Source: an uncultured Algibacter sp.
Lineage (GTDB): Bacteria > Bacteroidota > Bacteroidia > Flavobacteriales > Flavobacteriaceae
Length of the DNA: 64,000 bases
NCBI RefSeq assembly: GCF_947495675.1
Contig: NZ_CANLZX010000014.1
Span: 51,304-115,303 of the forward strand
Reading direction: 5' to 3'
The notes under the pieces: generated by a model
Databases searched by the model: none
The model's input: the letters and a program-made list of their open reading frames with translations, nothing else
Told to the model about the DNA's origin: nothing
Position numbers and translations under genes: made by a program
In this document: positions 8,641 to 17,961 of the stretch, one piece after another
Position numbering within the stretch: position 1 is the stretch's first letter
Layout of the letters: every line of letters starts with the position of its first letter

Positions 8641-9183
8641 TTAATCTAAAGATTGGTATTTAGAAAATTTTTCTAGTTCCTTACTAATAAAATTTCCCCA
8701 ATTAGTCTGAGACTCAAAATTTCTTGAATAATCAGTTTCACTATCATATTTATTTTGCACCTGAGACAATTCAGTATTTATATCATTATGGATTTTCTTA
8801 AGCTGGCTTTTAATATTATTCGAAAGTTTTAATTGGCTAATTCGATATCTAAATTTACGAGCAAATAATTCAGTAATATCAAAATGCAATTGTTCATGTC
8901 CTAAAATATGGCTATCTGCTTGCTCTATTTTATACCATGATTGATCAGGATAAAAATGTGCATGTACATTAGTTGTAAAACTTAAAACTTCATTTTTATC
9001 TGTTTTTGTAATAGAAAACTTAAATGTAATTCCTGAAGCTGTTATAGCAACTGCAGCGTCATTTAAATTTGGTTTTGCTTTAAAATCTTCCCATGACAAC
9101 GTTTTAGATGCACTCCAAGACAAAACAGGTGCATTATCTTGAACACAAAACAAACAACAAATTAATATTAGAATTTTAACCAC
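8641..9183 (-). CDS. DUF922 domain protein, putative exported metalloprotease
   Basis: 180 residues with a short N-terminal hydrophobic segment (ILILICCLFC), which may be a signal peptide. The LSWEDFKAKP opening and HILGHEQLHFDITELFAR are typical of DUF922. The HEQLH sequence with a downstream Glu fits a gluzincin-like HExxH zinc site, so the family is suspected to hold zinc-dependent proteases, but activity is unproven. The start is GTG at 9183; no ATG lies nearby in frame. It sits 39 bp after the LysM-receptor gene in the same direction and 6 bp before DUF3820. Confidence 0.82.
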   Translation of the reverse strand: MVKILILICCLFCVQDNAPVLSWSASKTLSWEDFKAKPNLNDAAVAITASGITFKFSITKTDKNEVLSFTTNVHAHFYPDQSWYKIEQADSHILGHEQLHFDITELFARKFRYRISQLKLSNNIKSQLKKIHNDINTELSQVQNKYDSETDYSRNFESQTNWGNFISKELEKFSKYQSLD

Positions 9184-9222
9184 GATTTTAAGCTATTAAA
9201 GTAAAACGAATAGCCTTTAGCC

Positions 9223-11160
9223 TTATTGCTTTACTTCAACAATTGTTAAATCGTTATACTTAACTAAATAAACAGTATCGTTAAAATAGCCACCAAAAAG
9301 TTTTTTCTTGTAAGCAAATTTATTTTCAACATACTCTGTTAAAGGCGCATTATTTACAGATGCATATAAATCTTCAGAGGATACTAAACGCAACACCACA
9401 TCCATTGTTAAATCAAAACCTCTAACAGCCCTTTTATTAGGTGTTATATTATATAGCTTTTCGTATTTCTTAACAAAAGCATTATTATCATTTTCGCTAT
9501 ATTCTTTTGATGCAGTAGCAAAATGAAATTGTAAATTAGATAGGTGTGTATTATTTATTTGATCGCCTTCAAAAGCCGAATTTAAATTTGTAGTTACTAA
9601 TATTATTTCTGGAGCCGCTTCTTCTTCTTTTTCTGGATTAATACGATTGTTTAAAGAGGCTAAAACACTCGTTACGTTTGATGCATACCCTTCATTTTGA
9701 GTTTCTAAAAACACAATGTTTTTACCTGGTTTTAAAGCCTCTTGAATATCTTCTTTAGTTACAAAAAACTCATCTTTACCTTCTTTGTTCTTTCTAGAAT
9801 ACACCACTTTAGCATTATTAAACTCACGTTTAATTTCATTAGCAATAGTAATATTTTTTGTATCTGCTATTACAACAATGTTTTCTGCTAATGAATCTGA
9901 TTTTACAAAATTCACAACCTTAGTTTTCAATAAATCGTCTGATGGTCTTGATTGAAACACGTTGTCGTGCAATTTTAATTTTGTACCAATTGGCGATATT
10001 ATTGGAGTATTGAATTTTCTTAATTCTGTAGCTACTTTATTAAAATTAGCAGGTGTTAAAGGACCAATAACAGCATCAACATTTTCAAAGTCATTTTCTC
10101 TAACAATTCTTGAAACTTCGCTAACTTCATATCGTGTATCGTAAACATCTACTTTTAAAGAAACCCCTAAAGATTTTAAGGAATCAATAGCCATTAAAAC
10201 ACCCGAATGAAAATCTAGAGACACATTTAAATATGGGTCTTTCTCTAAACTTTTCTTAGCATCGCTTATAGAATCAAAATCCACTCGATGCATTCTAAAA
10301 GGTAGCATGATGGCGATATGTTTCGTATCGTAATTAGAAATACTATTTGCTAGATTTGCAGCTTGTGCTTCTTTATTAACATCATTATTAACATTATCAT
10401 TATGTGGTATTTTTAAAATCATTCCAGATTTTAAACCAGATGTTTTTAATTCTGGGTTTAAAGCTTCAATTTCATCTTGCTCTAATCCTAGTTTTAACTT
10501 TAAACGGTAAAACCCTTCTTTAGGTAATACTTTATAATAACTGTATTGTTCGTCAAATTTATTTTGTTCCTCTTTTTCAATATTAGGAACATTTATAACA
10601 GCTCCATCGCTTAAAACCTCAGCCATATTAGGATTTAAACTTTCCAATTCATCAACTGTAATTCCAAATTTATAAGCAATTCTCCACTTACCTTCTTTAG
10701 GTAAAACTGTGTAAGATTTTGTTGTAGCAACTTCCTCTATAACTTCAGTAATTTTATATTTAGGTATTTGAAGTTTATCTCCCTTTCTTAAAGGGTTTGC
10801 ATATAAAAATTTATTGTATTTCTTAATATCATCCTCTTCAACATTATATTTTTTAGCTAAACTATATAGTGTTTCTTTACGTTTAGTTTTATGCTCTTTA
10901 AAACCTTGCAACTCTTTATTGACAGTTACTTTTGGTTTATTGGCTTTAGAAATAGGAATAATTAAAACCGTATTAGGTTTAAGTTCCTTTTTTGCATCAG
11001 GGTTTAGTTTGTATATATCAAAAGGAGTTACAAAATAACGCTTTGCAATACCTTCAATTGTCTCTCCTTTTTTAACTTGATGTGTACTGAAATTTTGAGC
11101 CTGAACTGCTGTGAAACCAAAAGCCAAAACCAAAACAAGTACTAATAAAAATCTTTTCAT
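9223..11160 (-). CDS. LysM-repeat protein with C-terminal periplasmic-binding fold
   Basis: 645 residues with a signal peptide ending at VQAQ (residue 22). Four LysM domains follow, at about 25-70, 88-136, 150-193 and 207-253. The first is canonical (HQVKKGETIEGIAKRYFV), while the third and fourth are degenerate and share the motif YKVLPKEG/YTVLPKEG. From about 280 to the end the sequence resembles a type I periplasmic-binding-protein fold of the amino-acid receptor group: IAIMLPFRMH, then a VDAVIGPLTPANFNKVATEL segment and FDLTMDVVLRL. The protein should therefore attach to peptidoglycan and may bind a small ligand or a muropeptide. The combination recurs in Bacteroidota and is usually labelled as a LysM protein. 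It lies downstream of guaA in the same direction with a 202-bp gap. Function is unknown. Confidence 0.85.
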   Translation of the reverse strand: MKRFLLVLVLVLAFGFTAVQAQNFSTHQVKKGETIEGIAKRYFVTPFDIYKLNPDAKKELKPNTVLIIPISKANKPKVTVNKELQGFKEHKTKRKETLYSLAKKYNVEEDDIKKYNKFLYANPLRKGDKLQIPKYKITEVIEEVATTKSYTVLPKEGKWRIAYKFGITVDELESLNPNMAEVLSDGAVINVPNIEKEEQNKFDEQYSYYKVLPKEGFYRLKLKLGLEQDEIEALNPELKTSGLKSGMILKIPHNDNVNNDVNKEAQAANLANSISNYDTKHIAIMLPFRMHRVDFDSISDAKKSLEKDPYLNVSLDFHSGVLMAIDSLKSLGVSLKVDVYDTRYEVSEVSRIVRENDFENVDAVIGPLTPANFNKVATELRKFNTPIISPIGTKLKLHDNVFQSRPSDDLLKTKVVNFVKSDSLAENIVVIADTKNITIANEIKREFNNAKVVYSRKNKEGKDEFFVTKEDIQEALKPGKNIVFLETQNEGYASNVTSVLASLNNRINPEKEEEAAPEIILVTTNLNSAFEGDQINNTHLSNLQFHFATASKEYSENDNNAFVKKYEKLYNITPNKRAVRGFDLTMDVVLRLVSSEDLYASVNNAPLTEYVENKFAYKKKLFGGYFNDTVYLVKYNDLTIVEVKQ

Positions 11161-11362
11161 GTTGTTGTATCTACTTGATAAATATAATAAACCTGATTAT
11201 CTTAATAATATACGTTCTATTCTCTGTAAAAGATTAAAACGATTCCTTTTTCTTAACATTAGCATATAACATGCCAAAATTAATTTTTAAGCATCACTAC
11301 AAGTATTTAGCTATATACTATAAGCGCTGTTTGTTTCTAGTTGTAGCTTTTAATCAATTACC

Positions 11363-12898
11363 TTATTCCCACTCGATTGTTGCTGGTGGTTTCGAACTAA
11401 TATCGTAAACTACTCTATTAACGCCTTTAACTTTATTTATTATATCGTTTGATGTTTTTTGTAAAAACTCATATGGTAAGTTTACCCAATCTGCAGTCAT
11501 ACCATCTGTACTTTCTACAGCTCTAAGTGCTACACATTTTTCGTAAGTACGTTCATCGCCCATAACACCTACGCTATTTACTGGTAATAACATGGCGCCA
11601 GCTTGCCAAACTTTATCGTATAATCCCCATTCTTTTAATCCGTTTATAAAAATAGCATCAACTTCTTGAAGCATACGTACTTTCTCGGCTGTAATATCTC
11701 CTAAAATACGAATTCCTAAACCAGGTCCTGGAAATGGATGACGTCCAAGTAACTCTGGGTCAATCCCTAAAGTAGCGCCAACACGTCTCACTTCATCTTT
11801 AAAAATAGCACGAAGAGGCTCTACAATTTTTAGTTTCATAAAATCTGGTAACCCTCCAACATTATGATGACTTTTTATGGTTGCTGATGGCCCTCCTGTA
11901 GCAGAAACACTCTCAATAACATCTGGATAAATAGTACCTTGTGCTAACCACTTAACATCTTCTAATTTGTGTGCTTCATCATCAAAAACTTCTATAAAAG
12001 CATTTCCAATAGCTTTACGTTTTTTCTCTGGGTCTTCTATTCCTGCCAAAGCATCTAAAAACCGTTTGGATGCATCAACGCCTTTAACGTTTAGCCCCAT
12101 GCCTTCGTATTGATTTAATACACTTTCAAATTCATTTTTACGTAACAAACCATTATTTACAAAAATGCAATACAGATTTTTCCCAATTGCTTTATTTAAT
12201 AAAACTGCTGCAACAGTAGAATCTACTCCGCCAGAAAGTCCTAAAACGACTTTGTCTTGTCCTACTTTTTCTTGTATAGCCTCTACTGTTTCTTCTACAA
12301 AAGAATCTGGTGTCCAATCTTGATTTATACCTGCGATAGAAACCAAAAAGTTTTCAAGTAATTGCTTCCCATCTGTAGAGTGATATACTTCTGGATGGAA
12401 TTGAATCGCATATGTAGTTTCTCCTTGAATTTTATATGCGGCATTCTTAACATCGTTAGTACTAGCCAACAAAACGGCGCCTGTTGGCAATTCCTTTATA
12501 GTATCACTATGGCTCATCCAAACTTGGCTGCCTTCAGAAATATTAGAAAAGAAAGGCTCTCCTTTTTGTATAAACGATAAATTTGCTCTTCCATACTCTC
12601 TGGTATTTGACGGTGCCACTTCTCCTCCAGAAAAATGCGCTAAATATTGCGCACCGTAACATACAGCAAGTATTGGTTTTTTGCCTCTTATCTCAGATAA
12701 ATCTGGATGTAATGCATCTTCTCCCCTAACAGAATTAGGGCTACCAGATAGAATTACAGCTTTATATTCTGCTGTGTTGGTTGGAATTTTATTAAATGGA
12801 TGTATTTCGGAGTATATGTTGAGTTCTCTAACTCTACGGGCAATAAGTTGTGTGTATTGCGAACCGAAGTCTAAAATTAATACCTTGTCATGTTGCAT
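11363..12898 (-). CDS. guaA: GMP synthase (glutamine-hydrolysing)
   Basis: 511-residue GuaA, converting XMP to GMP with glutamine as amino donor. Visible parts: class I glutamine amidotransferase domain with catalytic Cys in AVCYGAQY and the His/Glu pair in [11 protein letters not shown]-pyrophosphatase domain with the PP-loop [14 protein letters not shown]-terminal dimerisation domain ending PPATIEWE. I choose the ATG at 12898 ([17 protein letters not shown]) because the frame upstream only offers TTG. A TATTTTTG -7 box lies at 12909-12902, 3 nt before this ATG, so the mRNA may be leaderless. guaB, which makes the substrate, is at 37.9 kb, so the pathway is split. bshC lies just upstream in the same direction, 56 bp away. 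Confidence 0.97.
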   Translation of the reverse strand: MQHDKVLILDFGSQYTQLIARRVRELNIYSEIHPFNKIPTNTAEYKAVILSGSPNSVRGEDALHPDLSEIRGKKPILAVCYGAQYLAHFSGGEVAPSNTREYGRANLSFIQKGEPFFSNISEGSQVWMSHSDTIKELPTGAVLLASTNDVKNAAYKIQGETTYAIQFHPEVYHSTDGKQLLENFLVSIAGINQDWTPDSFVEETVEAIQEKVGQDKVVLGLSGGVDSTVAAVLLNKAIGKNLYCIFVNNGLLRKNEFESVLNQYEGMGLNVKGVDASKRFLDALAGIEDPEKKRKAIGNAFIEVFDDEAHKLEDVKWLAQGTIYPDVIESVSATGGPSATIKSHHNVGGLPDFMKLKIVEPLRAIFKDEVRRVGATLGIDPELLGRHPFPGPGLGIRILGDITAEKVRMLQEVDAIFINGLKEWGLYDKVWQAGAMLLPVNSVGVMGDERTYEKCVALRAVESTDGMTADWVNLPYEFLQKTSNDIINKVKGVNRVVYDISSKPPATIEWE

Positions 12899-12954
12899 GC
12901 GCAAAAATAGGAATTGATTTTATTTTTTAGGAATTAGGATTACATTTTTTTTAA

Positions 12955-14556
12955 TCAAATTGTTAACACTAAAAACTGACTATTTAATGGTTCTAAATTT
13001 TTTATAAGATTGGGAATTAAAAGTTCTCCATACTCTAAATAAAATTCAGAAAAATTGGTATTCCTTTCTTGTAGGCTTCCATTAGGAAATAGTTCATTTT
13101 GCAACTCTGCCATTCTTGCAACTTCGTTAGAAAGTTTCTTTTTCTGTGCTTTTAACAATCTTTTTTCAAGCTTATCAAGCCCTTTTAATTGCTTAGTTTC
13201 CTGTGCTTTAACAGCTCCTAAAAAAGATTTATCGGTTTGTTCGGCAAGTTTATATAAATTATCAAACTGTGTTTTTAAATGTTTTTTTTGTACACTAAAA
13301 TCAATATCTATATTTGATATTTCCCTCACCTTTTTGTTTATTAAAGAATCTTTCTTTAAAAATAAATCTTGGATTGAAATATTTAACTTACTAAGTTTTT
13401 CTTCTTGCTTTTTAGTTTGAATTAAAACTGAATTTCTTAGCAACAATATTGGAAAAGGTATTTCAACTTCATCAAAATAATCTTTTAGCTGCATCCAATA
13501 AGCCAATTCTCCACCGCCACCAATGTAGCATAAATTGGGCAAAATAACTTCTTGATACAAAGGACGCATAATTACATTTGGTGAAAATCGTTCAGGATAT
13601 GCTTTAATTACTTTTTTAATATCAGCTTTAGTCCAAACTATATCTGTGTTTAAAACTTTATAAGTTTCATCTTCCAAAACAATACGCTCTCTTAATTTTT
13701 TTTCTAAATAAAAAAGGTTTATTTCTCGAGGATTAACTTGTATTTTATAATCTTCTGAAACACTTGACAGCCTATCATTGGTTTTTGTAACCGTAGTAAA
13801 TGATGTTTTATTAAATATTTCATCTTCAACAAAAGGGGTAAATAAACGTTTTAATTCAGAATCATTGGCATCAATAATTACTAATCCGTAATCTTTAAAT
13901 AATTCATTTGCTAAAAAACGAGTGGCATCAGCAAGATTATTATGATTTAAATAAGCATTTTTAAAAAGGCGCTTAATACTTTCTGCATTTGAGGTTGCCC
14001 CTAAATCTTTAGAAAAGAAATCCAAAACCTCGTCTAATCCTTCTGTTGAAAGTTCTCCTACGGCACCACTTGCATCTTTATTCCATTGAAATTTTTTCCC
14101 TTTAAAATTGAAGTAATTAATTTCCTCGAAATCGTGATCTTCTGTAGCCATCCAATATACTGGAACAAAATCTTGCTCTGGATATTCAGATTTTAATGCT
14201 TTTGAAAGATTTATAGCTGATACAATTTTGTATAGAAAATATAGTGGCCCTGTAAATAAATTTAACTGATGCCCCGTAGTTATAGTGAAAGTGTTTACAG
14301 AATTTAAACTATCAATATGATTTTTAGTTAACTGTGTGGTTTCAATATTTTGATACTGCTTTTTTAAAACTGTAACTAGCGTATTTCTATTTTCTACAGA
14401 AAAAGATTCTTTCTTCTGTGAAATTTGTGCTTTAAAATTCTCAAGCTTTGAGAAACGATTAAAAAATGGACTTAATTCTTTTTTTTCGTCTAAAAAATCA
14501 CAAATTAATGATGAAAAATATCCTGTTTTACTAAATGCTATATGATTTTGCTTCAT
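12955..14556 (-). CDS. bshC: Bacillithiol biosynthesis cysteine-adding enzyme BshC
   Basis: 533 residues, full length for BshC, the ligase that adds cysteine to glucosaminyl-malate in the last step of bacillithiol synthesis. Recognised by TTGHQLNLFTGPLYFLYK, VYWMATEDHDFEEINYF, the IMRPLYQEVILPNL region and GGGGELAYWMQLKDYF, and a C-terminal coiled coil (about 385-480, lysine/glutamate-rich). This implies that the organism makes bacillithiol as its low-molecular-weight thiol, as many Bacteroidota do. bshA and bshB are not in this window. The gene stands upstream of guaA in the same orientation. ATG at 14556; the next gene to the right, terC, is divergent. Confidence 0.95.
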   Translation of the reverse strand: MKQNHIAFSKTGYFSSLICDFLDEKKELSPFFNRFSKLENFKAQISQKKESFSVENRNTLVTVLKKQYQNIETTQLTKNHIDSLNSVNTFTITTGHQLNLFTGPLYFLYKIVSAINLSKALKSEYPEQDFVPVYWMATEDHDFEEINYFNFKGKKFQWNKDASGAVGELSTEGLDEVLDFFSKDLGATSNAESIKRLFKNAYLNHNNLADATRFLANELFKDYGLVIIDANDSELKRLFTPFVEDEIFNKTSFTTVTKTNDRLSSVSEDYKIQVNPREINLFYLEKKLRERIVLEDETYKVLNTDIVWTKADIKKVIKAYPERFSPNVIMRPLYQEVILPNLCYIGGGGELAYWMQLKDYFDEVEIPFPILLLRNSVLIQTKKQEEKLSKLNISIQDLFLKKDSLINKKVREISNIDIDFSVQKKHLKTQFDNLYKLAEQTDKSFLGAVKAQETKQLKGLDKLEKRLLKAQKKKLSNEVARMAELQNELFPNGSLQERNTNFSEFYLEYGELLIPNLIKNLEPLNSQFLVLTI

Positions 14557-14760
14557 GTTTTATTTAAAAATCATGTAAATATACAGCTATTCTATTTTTA
14601 GAAATCTAAAAAATACGTTAAGAGTTTTTAATTAAAAAAAACGTTTAATAAATAAATTTAATAATCTCTGATGGATTTTTGTAAAAGCAGATAAAATTAT
14701 ATAGGTTTAAGTTATTAATACAAATTCTTTTAATTAAATTTATAGTTAAATTTTAAGATC

Positions 14761-15564
14761 GTGATAGACTTTCTCTTAACAAGCGATGCTATAATGGCTT
14801 TGCTAACATTAACCTTTTTAGAAATAATTTTAGGTATAGATAATATTGTTTTTATATCTATAGCAGCCAATAAATTACCAGAAGACCAAAGAGCAAAAGT
14901 TACAAATATTGGTTTGTTATTAGCTATGGCACAACGTATTATATTGTTGTTTTTTGTTAGCTTTTTAATTGGTTTAAAAGAGCCTTTTTACACCATCGAT
15001 AAATCTTGGTTACAAATTGCAATAAGCTGGCAAGCTTTAATATTATTTACCGGTGGTTTGTTTTTAATATATAAAAGTACATCTGAAATTCATGAAAAAG
15101 TAGAAATGCCTGATCATGATGAAAATAGTTTAAAGAAAAAGAAATTTAAAACCTTATCACAAGCTATAGTTCAAATTCTTATTATTGATTTTATTTTTTC
15201 AATAGACTCAATTTTAACAGCAGTTGGAATGACAAATGGTTTGCATCCTAATCATAATTATAATTTGGTTTTAATGATTATAGCAGTAGTAATCTCTATT
15301 TTTATCATGATTGGTTTTGCAAACCCTATTAGAAAATTTATTGAAACCCACCCAAGTATACAATTGCTAGGATTAGCTTTTTTAATATTAATAGGGTTTA
15401 TGCTAATTACCGAAGCTGCCCACTTATCTCATACAAAACTTTTTGGAAATGAAGTTGGAGCTATACCAAAAGGTTATTTATATTTTGCAATTGCATTTTC
15501 GTTATTTGTTGAGTTCTTAAACTTTAAGATTCAGAAAAAAAACAAGAATACTAATTCAGTTTAA
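14761..15564 (+). CDS. TerC family integral membrane protein
   Basis: 267 residues, about seven transmembrane helices. The conserved acidic motifs EIILGIDNIVFISI (residues 21-34) and IIDFIFSIDSILTAVGM are the TerC signature, with Asp residues inside the membrane as metal-coordinating candidates. Members of the family export manganese or help metallate exported proteins; tellurite resistance is not implied by homology alone. The start is GTG at 14761, which gives the normal family N-terminus (MIDFLLTSDAIMALLTLTFLE begins at once); I see no better ATG. It is monocistronic and divergent from bshC. Confidence 0.93.
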   Translation: MIDFLLTSDAIMALLTLTFLEIILGIDNIVFISIAANKLPEDQRAKVTNIGLLLAMAQRIILLFFVSFLIGLKEPFYTIDKSWLQIAISWQALILFTGGLFLIYKSTSEIHEKVEMPDHDENSLKKKKFKTLSQAIVQILIIDFIFSIDSILTAVGMTNGLHPNHNYNLVLMIIAVVISIFIMIGFANPIRKFIETHPSIQLLGLAFLILIGFMLITEAAHLSHTKLFGNEVGAIPKGYLYFAIAFSLFVEFLNFKIQKKNKNTNSV

Positions 15565-15661
15565 TATGTTAATCATATCATAAATTTACTAAAACAAACT
15601 GGTTACTAGCTAATTATATTATTTTTTTTCGTATATTAAGAATACCTTAAAATTAATAGTC

Positions 15662-16927
15662 ATGAAAAAAATAATTAAACTAATAGTTGTTTCTGTTTGT
15701 GCTCTTTTGTTATTTTCTTCAAATTTAAAAGCTCAATCAGAAACTGAAAATACATTTATAGAAATTGAAGCCAAGGTCATTGACAATGACACAAAATCTC
15801 CATTGGTGTTTACAGATATTGTAATCAAAGATTCAAATATTAGTACAGTTACTAATAACGACGGAGAATTTCTTTTAAAAATTCCCAATAATTTGTTAGA
15901 AGGCGAATTAACTATTACTCATTTAGGATATGAAACAAAGAAAATAAAAATTTCTTCAATAAAGAATCATGAAAAAATTAAACTTTTACCAGCTTATACT
16001 AAATTAAATGAAATTAGTATTACAACAACAACTATAGATGCGCGTAAAATTGTAGAAGAAACTCTTAAAAAGAAAAGTAGTATTTATAATAATAACAATA
16101 CATTAATGACAGCTTTTTATCGAGAAACCATTAAGAAAAGAAGAAGAAACGCCTCTCTTTCTGAAGCTGTAGTTAAAATCCATAAACAACCTTATAATAA
16201 TTTTAAAAATGATCATATAGAACTTATTAAAGCAAGAAAAAATACTGATTATTCTAAGCTAGATACTATAGCATTAAAGTTGCAAGGAGGTCCTTTTAGT
16301 AACTTATATACAGATATTATTAAATACCCTGAATTTATTTTTACACCTGAAGATTTACCTAAATATGAATTTAGTTATGTAAACTCAACCAAAATAAATG
16401 ACCGTGATATTTATGTTATTAAATTTAAACAAAAAGAAAATATTAACATTCCGCTTTACTACGGAAAACTATATATAGATGCTGAAACTCTGGCATTAAC
16501 AAACGCTGTTTATAGCTTAAATGTTACAAACAGAGAATTGTCTAGCCAAATGTATGTTAGAAAAAAGCCAAGAAAAGTAGATGTGTATCCTACCGAAGCA
16601 ACTTATCGTGTTAATTATAGAACAACAAACGGAAAATGGCACTATGCATATAGTAATATTTCTTTAACATTTAAAGTAAATTGGAAAGGCAAACTTTTTA
16701 ATAATGTTTATACGCTAAATAGTGAAATGGCCATAACAGATTGGAAAATCTATGATACTAAACTTGCTAAGATTAGAAAACAATTAATTAGGCCTACAAC
16801 CATTTTAAGTGAAAAAGCTTCTGGATTTTCTGATCCATTATTTTGGGGTGCTTATAATATAATTGAACCAGAAAAGTCTATTGAATCTGCAATAAAAAAA
16901 ATACAGAAACAGTTAAAACGAACATAA
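15662..16927 (+). CDS. Exported protein with carboxypeptidase-regulatory-like domain
   Basis: 421 residues with a signal peptide (KLIVVSVCALLLFSSNLKAQ, residues 6-25). Residues about 35-118 form a CarboxypepD_reg-like beta-sandwich (EIEAKVIDNDTKSPLVFTDI ... GELTITHLGYETKKI), the domain that starts many Bacteroidota outer-membrane proteins. The rest, about 300 residues, is beta-rich with LYIDAETLALTNAVYSLN and resembles the N-terminal half of DUF5686-type proteins, but a full barrel is missing. I infer a periplasmic or outer-membrane-associated protein of unknown role. It ends exactly where the convergent membrane nuclease-like gene ends, with no space for a terminator between them. Confidence 0.75.
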   Translation: MKKIIKLIVVSVCALLLFSSNLKAQSETENTFIEIEAKVIDNDTKSPLVFTDIVIKDSNISTVTNNDGEFLLKIPNNLLEGELTITHLGYETKKIKISSIKNHEKIKLLPAYTKLNEISITTTTIDARKIVEETLKKKSSIYNNNNTLMTAFYRETIKKRRRNASLSEAVVKIHKQPYNNFKNDHIELIKARKNTDYSKLDTIALKLQGGPFSNLYTDIIKYPEFIFTPEDLPKYEFSYVNSTKINDRDIYVIKFKQKENINIPLYYGKLYIDAETLALTNAVYSLNVTNRELSSQMYVRKKPRKVDVYPTEATYRVNYRTTNGKWHYAYSNISLTFKVNWKGKLFNNVYTLNSEMAITDWKIYDTKLAKIRKQLIRPTTILSEKASGFSDPLFWGAYNIIEPEKSIESAIKKIQKQLKRT

Positions 16928-17827
16928 TTAATTTAGTTTCATTTTTACCAAAACAGGCTCGTGGTCTGATAGTTTTAAATCAAAATTTTGATGTGATAGA
17001 ATTTTAATATTATCACCTGTTAAAACATAATCAATTCTAAAAGGGTAATTAAAAAGAGGATATGTTGCACCAAATCCAAATCCTGCTTCAATAAATGAAT
17101 CTTGTTTATTATATTTTAATTGCTTATAAATTTTGGAATATTGTGTGCTATTAAAATCTCCAGAAAAAACAATAGTGCCATCAAATTTACTTGCATGATC
17201 TAGTACAATTTTTACTTGTTCTTCTTGTTTATTTTGAGCAATATTTATTTTATTTGAAATTCTCTTACTCCCTTTATAAGTGAGATTCGATCTATTTACT
17301 CTTAGCATATAAGATTGTAAATGAATATTATAGACCCTAATTACATTATCTTTAATTTTTATATCTGCATATATACATTGGTTTCTTGTATCAGGAAAAT
17401 CAATATATCCTTTATTTATAATTGGATTTTTAGAATAAATTACCTGTAGTGTTTTTTCAAAACCTTGTCTATACCCTACAAATTTATGAGGATAATATGC
17501 AAAACTTTTAAATTCAAATCTTGAAAACTCTTGAAAACAAATAATATCTGGATTTATTCCTTTAGTAAATTCTAATATTTTCTTACTTGTTTTTAAATTT
17601 CTATACCGATTTGTTGAGCCAAATCCTTTAACGTTAAAAGTCATAAAGCATAACAAATCATCTGCTTTATCATTAGTTATATTTAGCTGTAAAGGAGTAT
17701 CAAAAAGAAACAAAAATATTATTAAACTTATGAGAGGAAAAACAAAATGTTTAGTTCTCTTTATTAACCAAATAGCTAAAAATAAGATATTTAACAAAAA
17801 TAAAATTGAGATAAATAAAGAAAACAA
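16928..17827 (-). CDS. Membrane-anchored endonuclease/exonuclease/phosphatase family protein
   Basis: An EEP-superfamily protein: two visible N-terminal transmembrane helices and a catalytic domain with LLCFMTFNVKGFG, DIICFQEFSR, VYNIHLQS, TIVFSGDFNS and the terminal LSDHEPVLVKM, which together give the Asn/Glu/Asp/His active-site set. Related flavobacterial proteins have an extra helix in front. The 17827 start used here is TTG. However, the frame stays open without a stop to 17971 and would encode IKLKIIKKIGYSISLLLS and a further hydrophobic helix, reaching to within about 24 bp of the parC stop. No ATG, GTG or TTG exists in that stretch, so either a rare start codon (ATA near 17938 or ATT near 17926) is used or the start codon has been lost. 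Substrate unknown. Confidence 0.8.
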   Translation of the reverse strand: MFSLFISILFLLNILFLAIWLIKRTKHFVFPLISLIIFLFLFDTPLQLNITNDKADDLLCFMTFNVKGFGSTNRYRNLKTSKKILEFTKGINPDIICFQEFSRFEFKSFAYYPHKFVGYRQGFEKTLQVIYSKNPIINKGYIDFPDTRNQCIYADIKIKDNVIRVYNIHLQSYMLRVNRSNLTYKGSKRISNKINIAQNKQEEQVKIVLDHASKFDGTIVFSGDFNSTQYSKIYKQLKYNKQDSFIEAGFGFGATYPLFNYPFRIDYVLTGDNIKILSHQNFDLKLSDHEPVLVKMKLN

Positions 17828-17961
17828 AAAAGAATAAACACTTAATTGATAATAACAAACAAAACTAGCAATTATTAAGATAATACTTAATAAAAGAGAT
17901 ATTGAATAACCTATTTTTTTGATAATTTTTAATTTTATTAAAAGTGAAAAAAAGTAACTTT

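Noticed and set aside
12898..12904. Longer guaA start (TTG at 12904)
   Set aside because: ATG at 12898 gives the normal N-terminus; the TTG lies inside the -7 box sequence.
14761..15564. Tellurite-resistance function for the TerC protein
   Set aside because: The name is historical; other ter genes are absent and the family is mostly linked to manganese or metallation.
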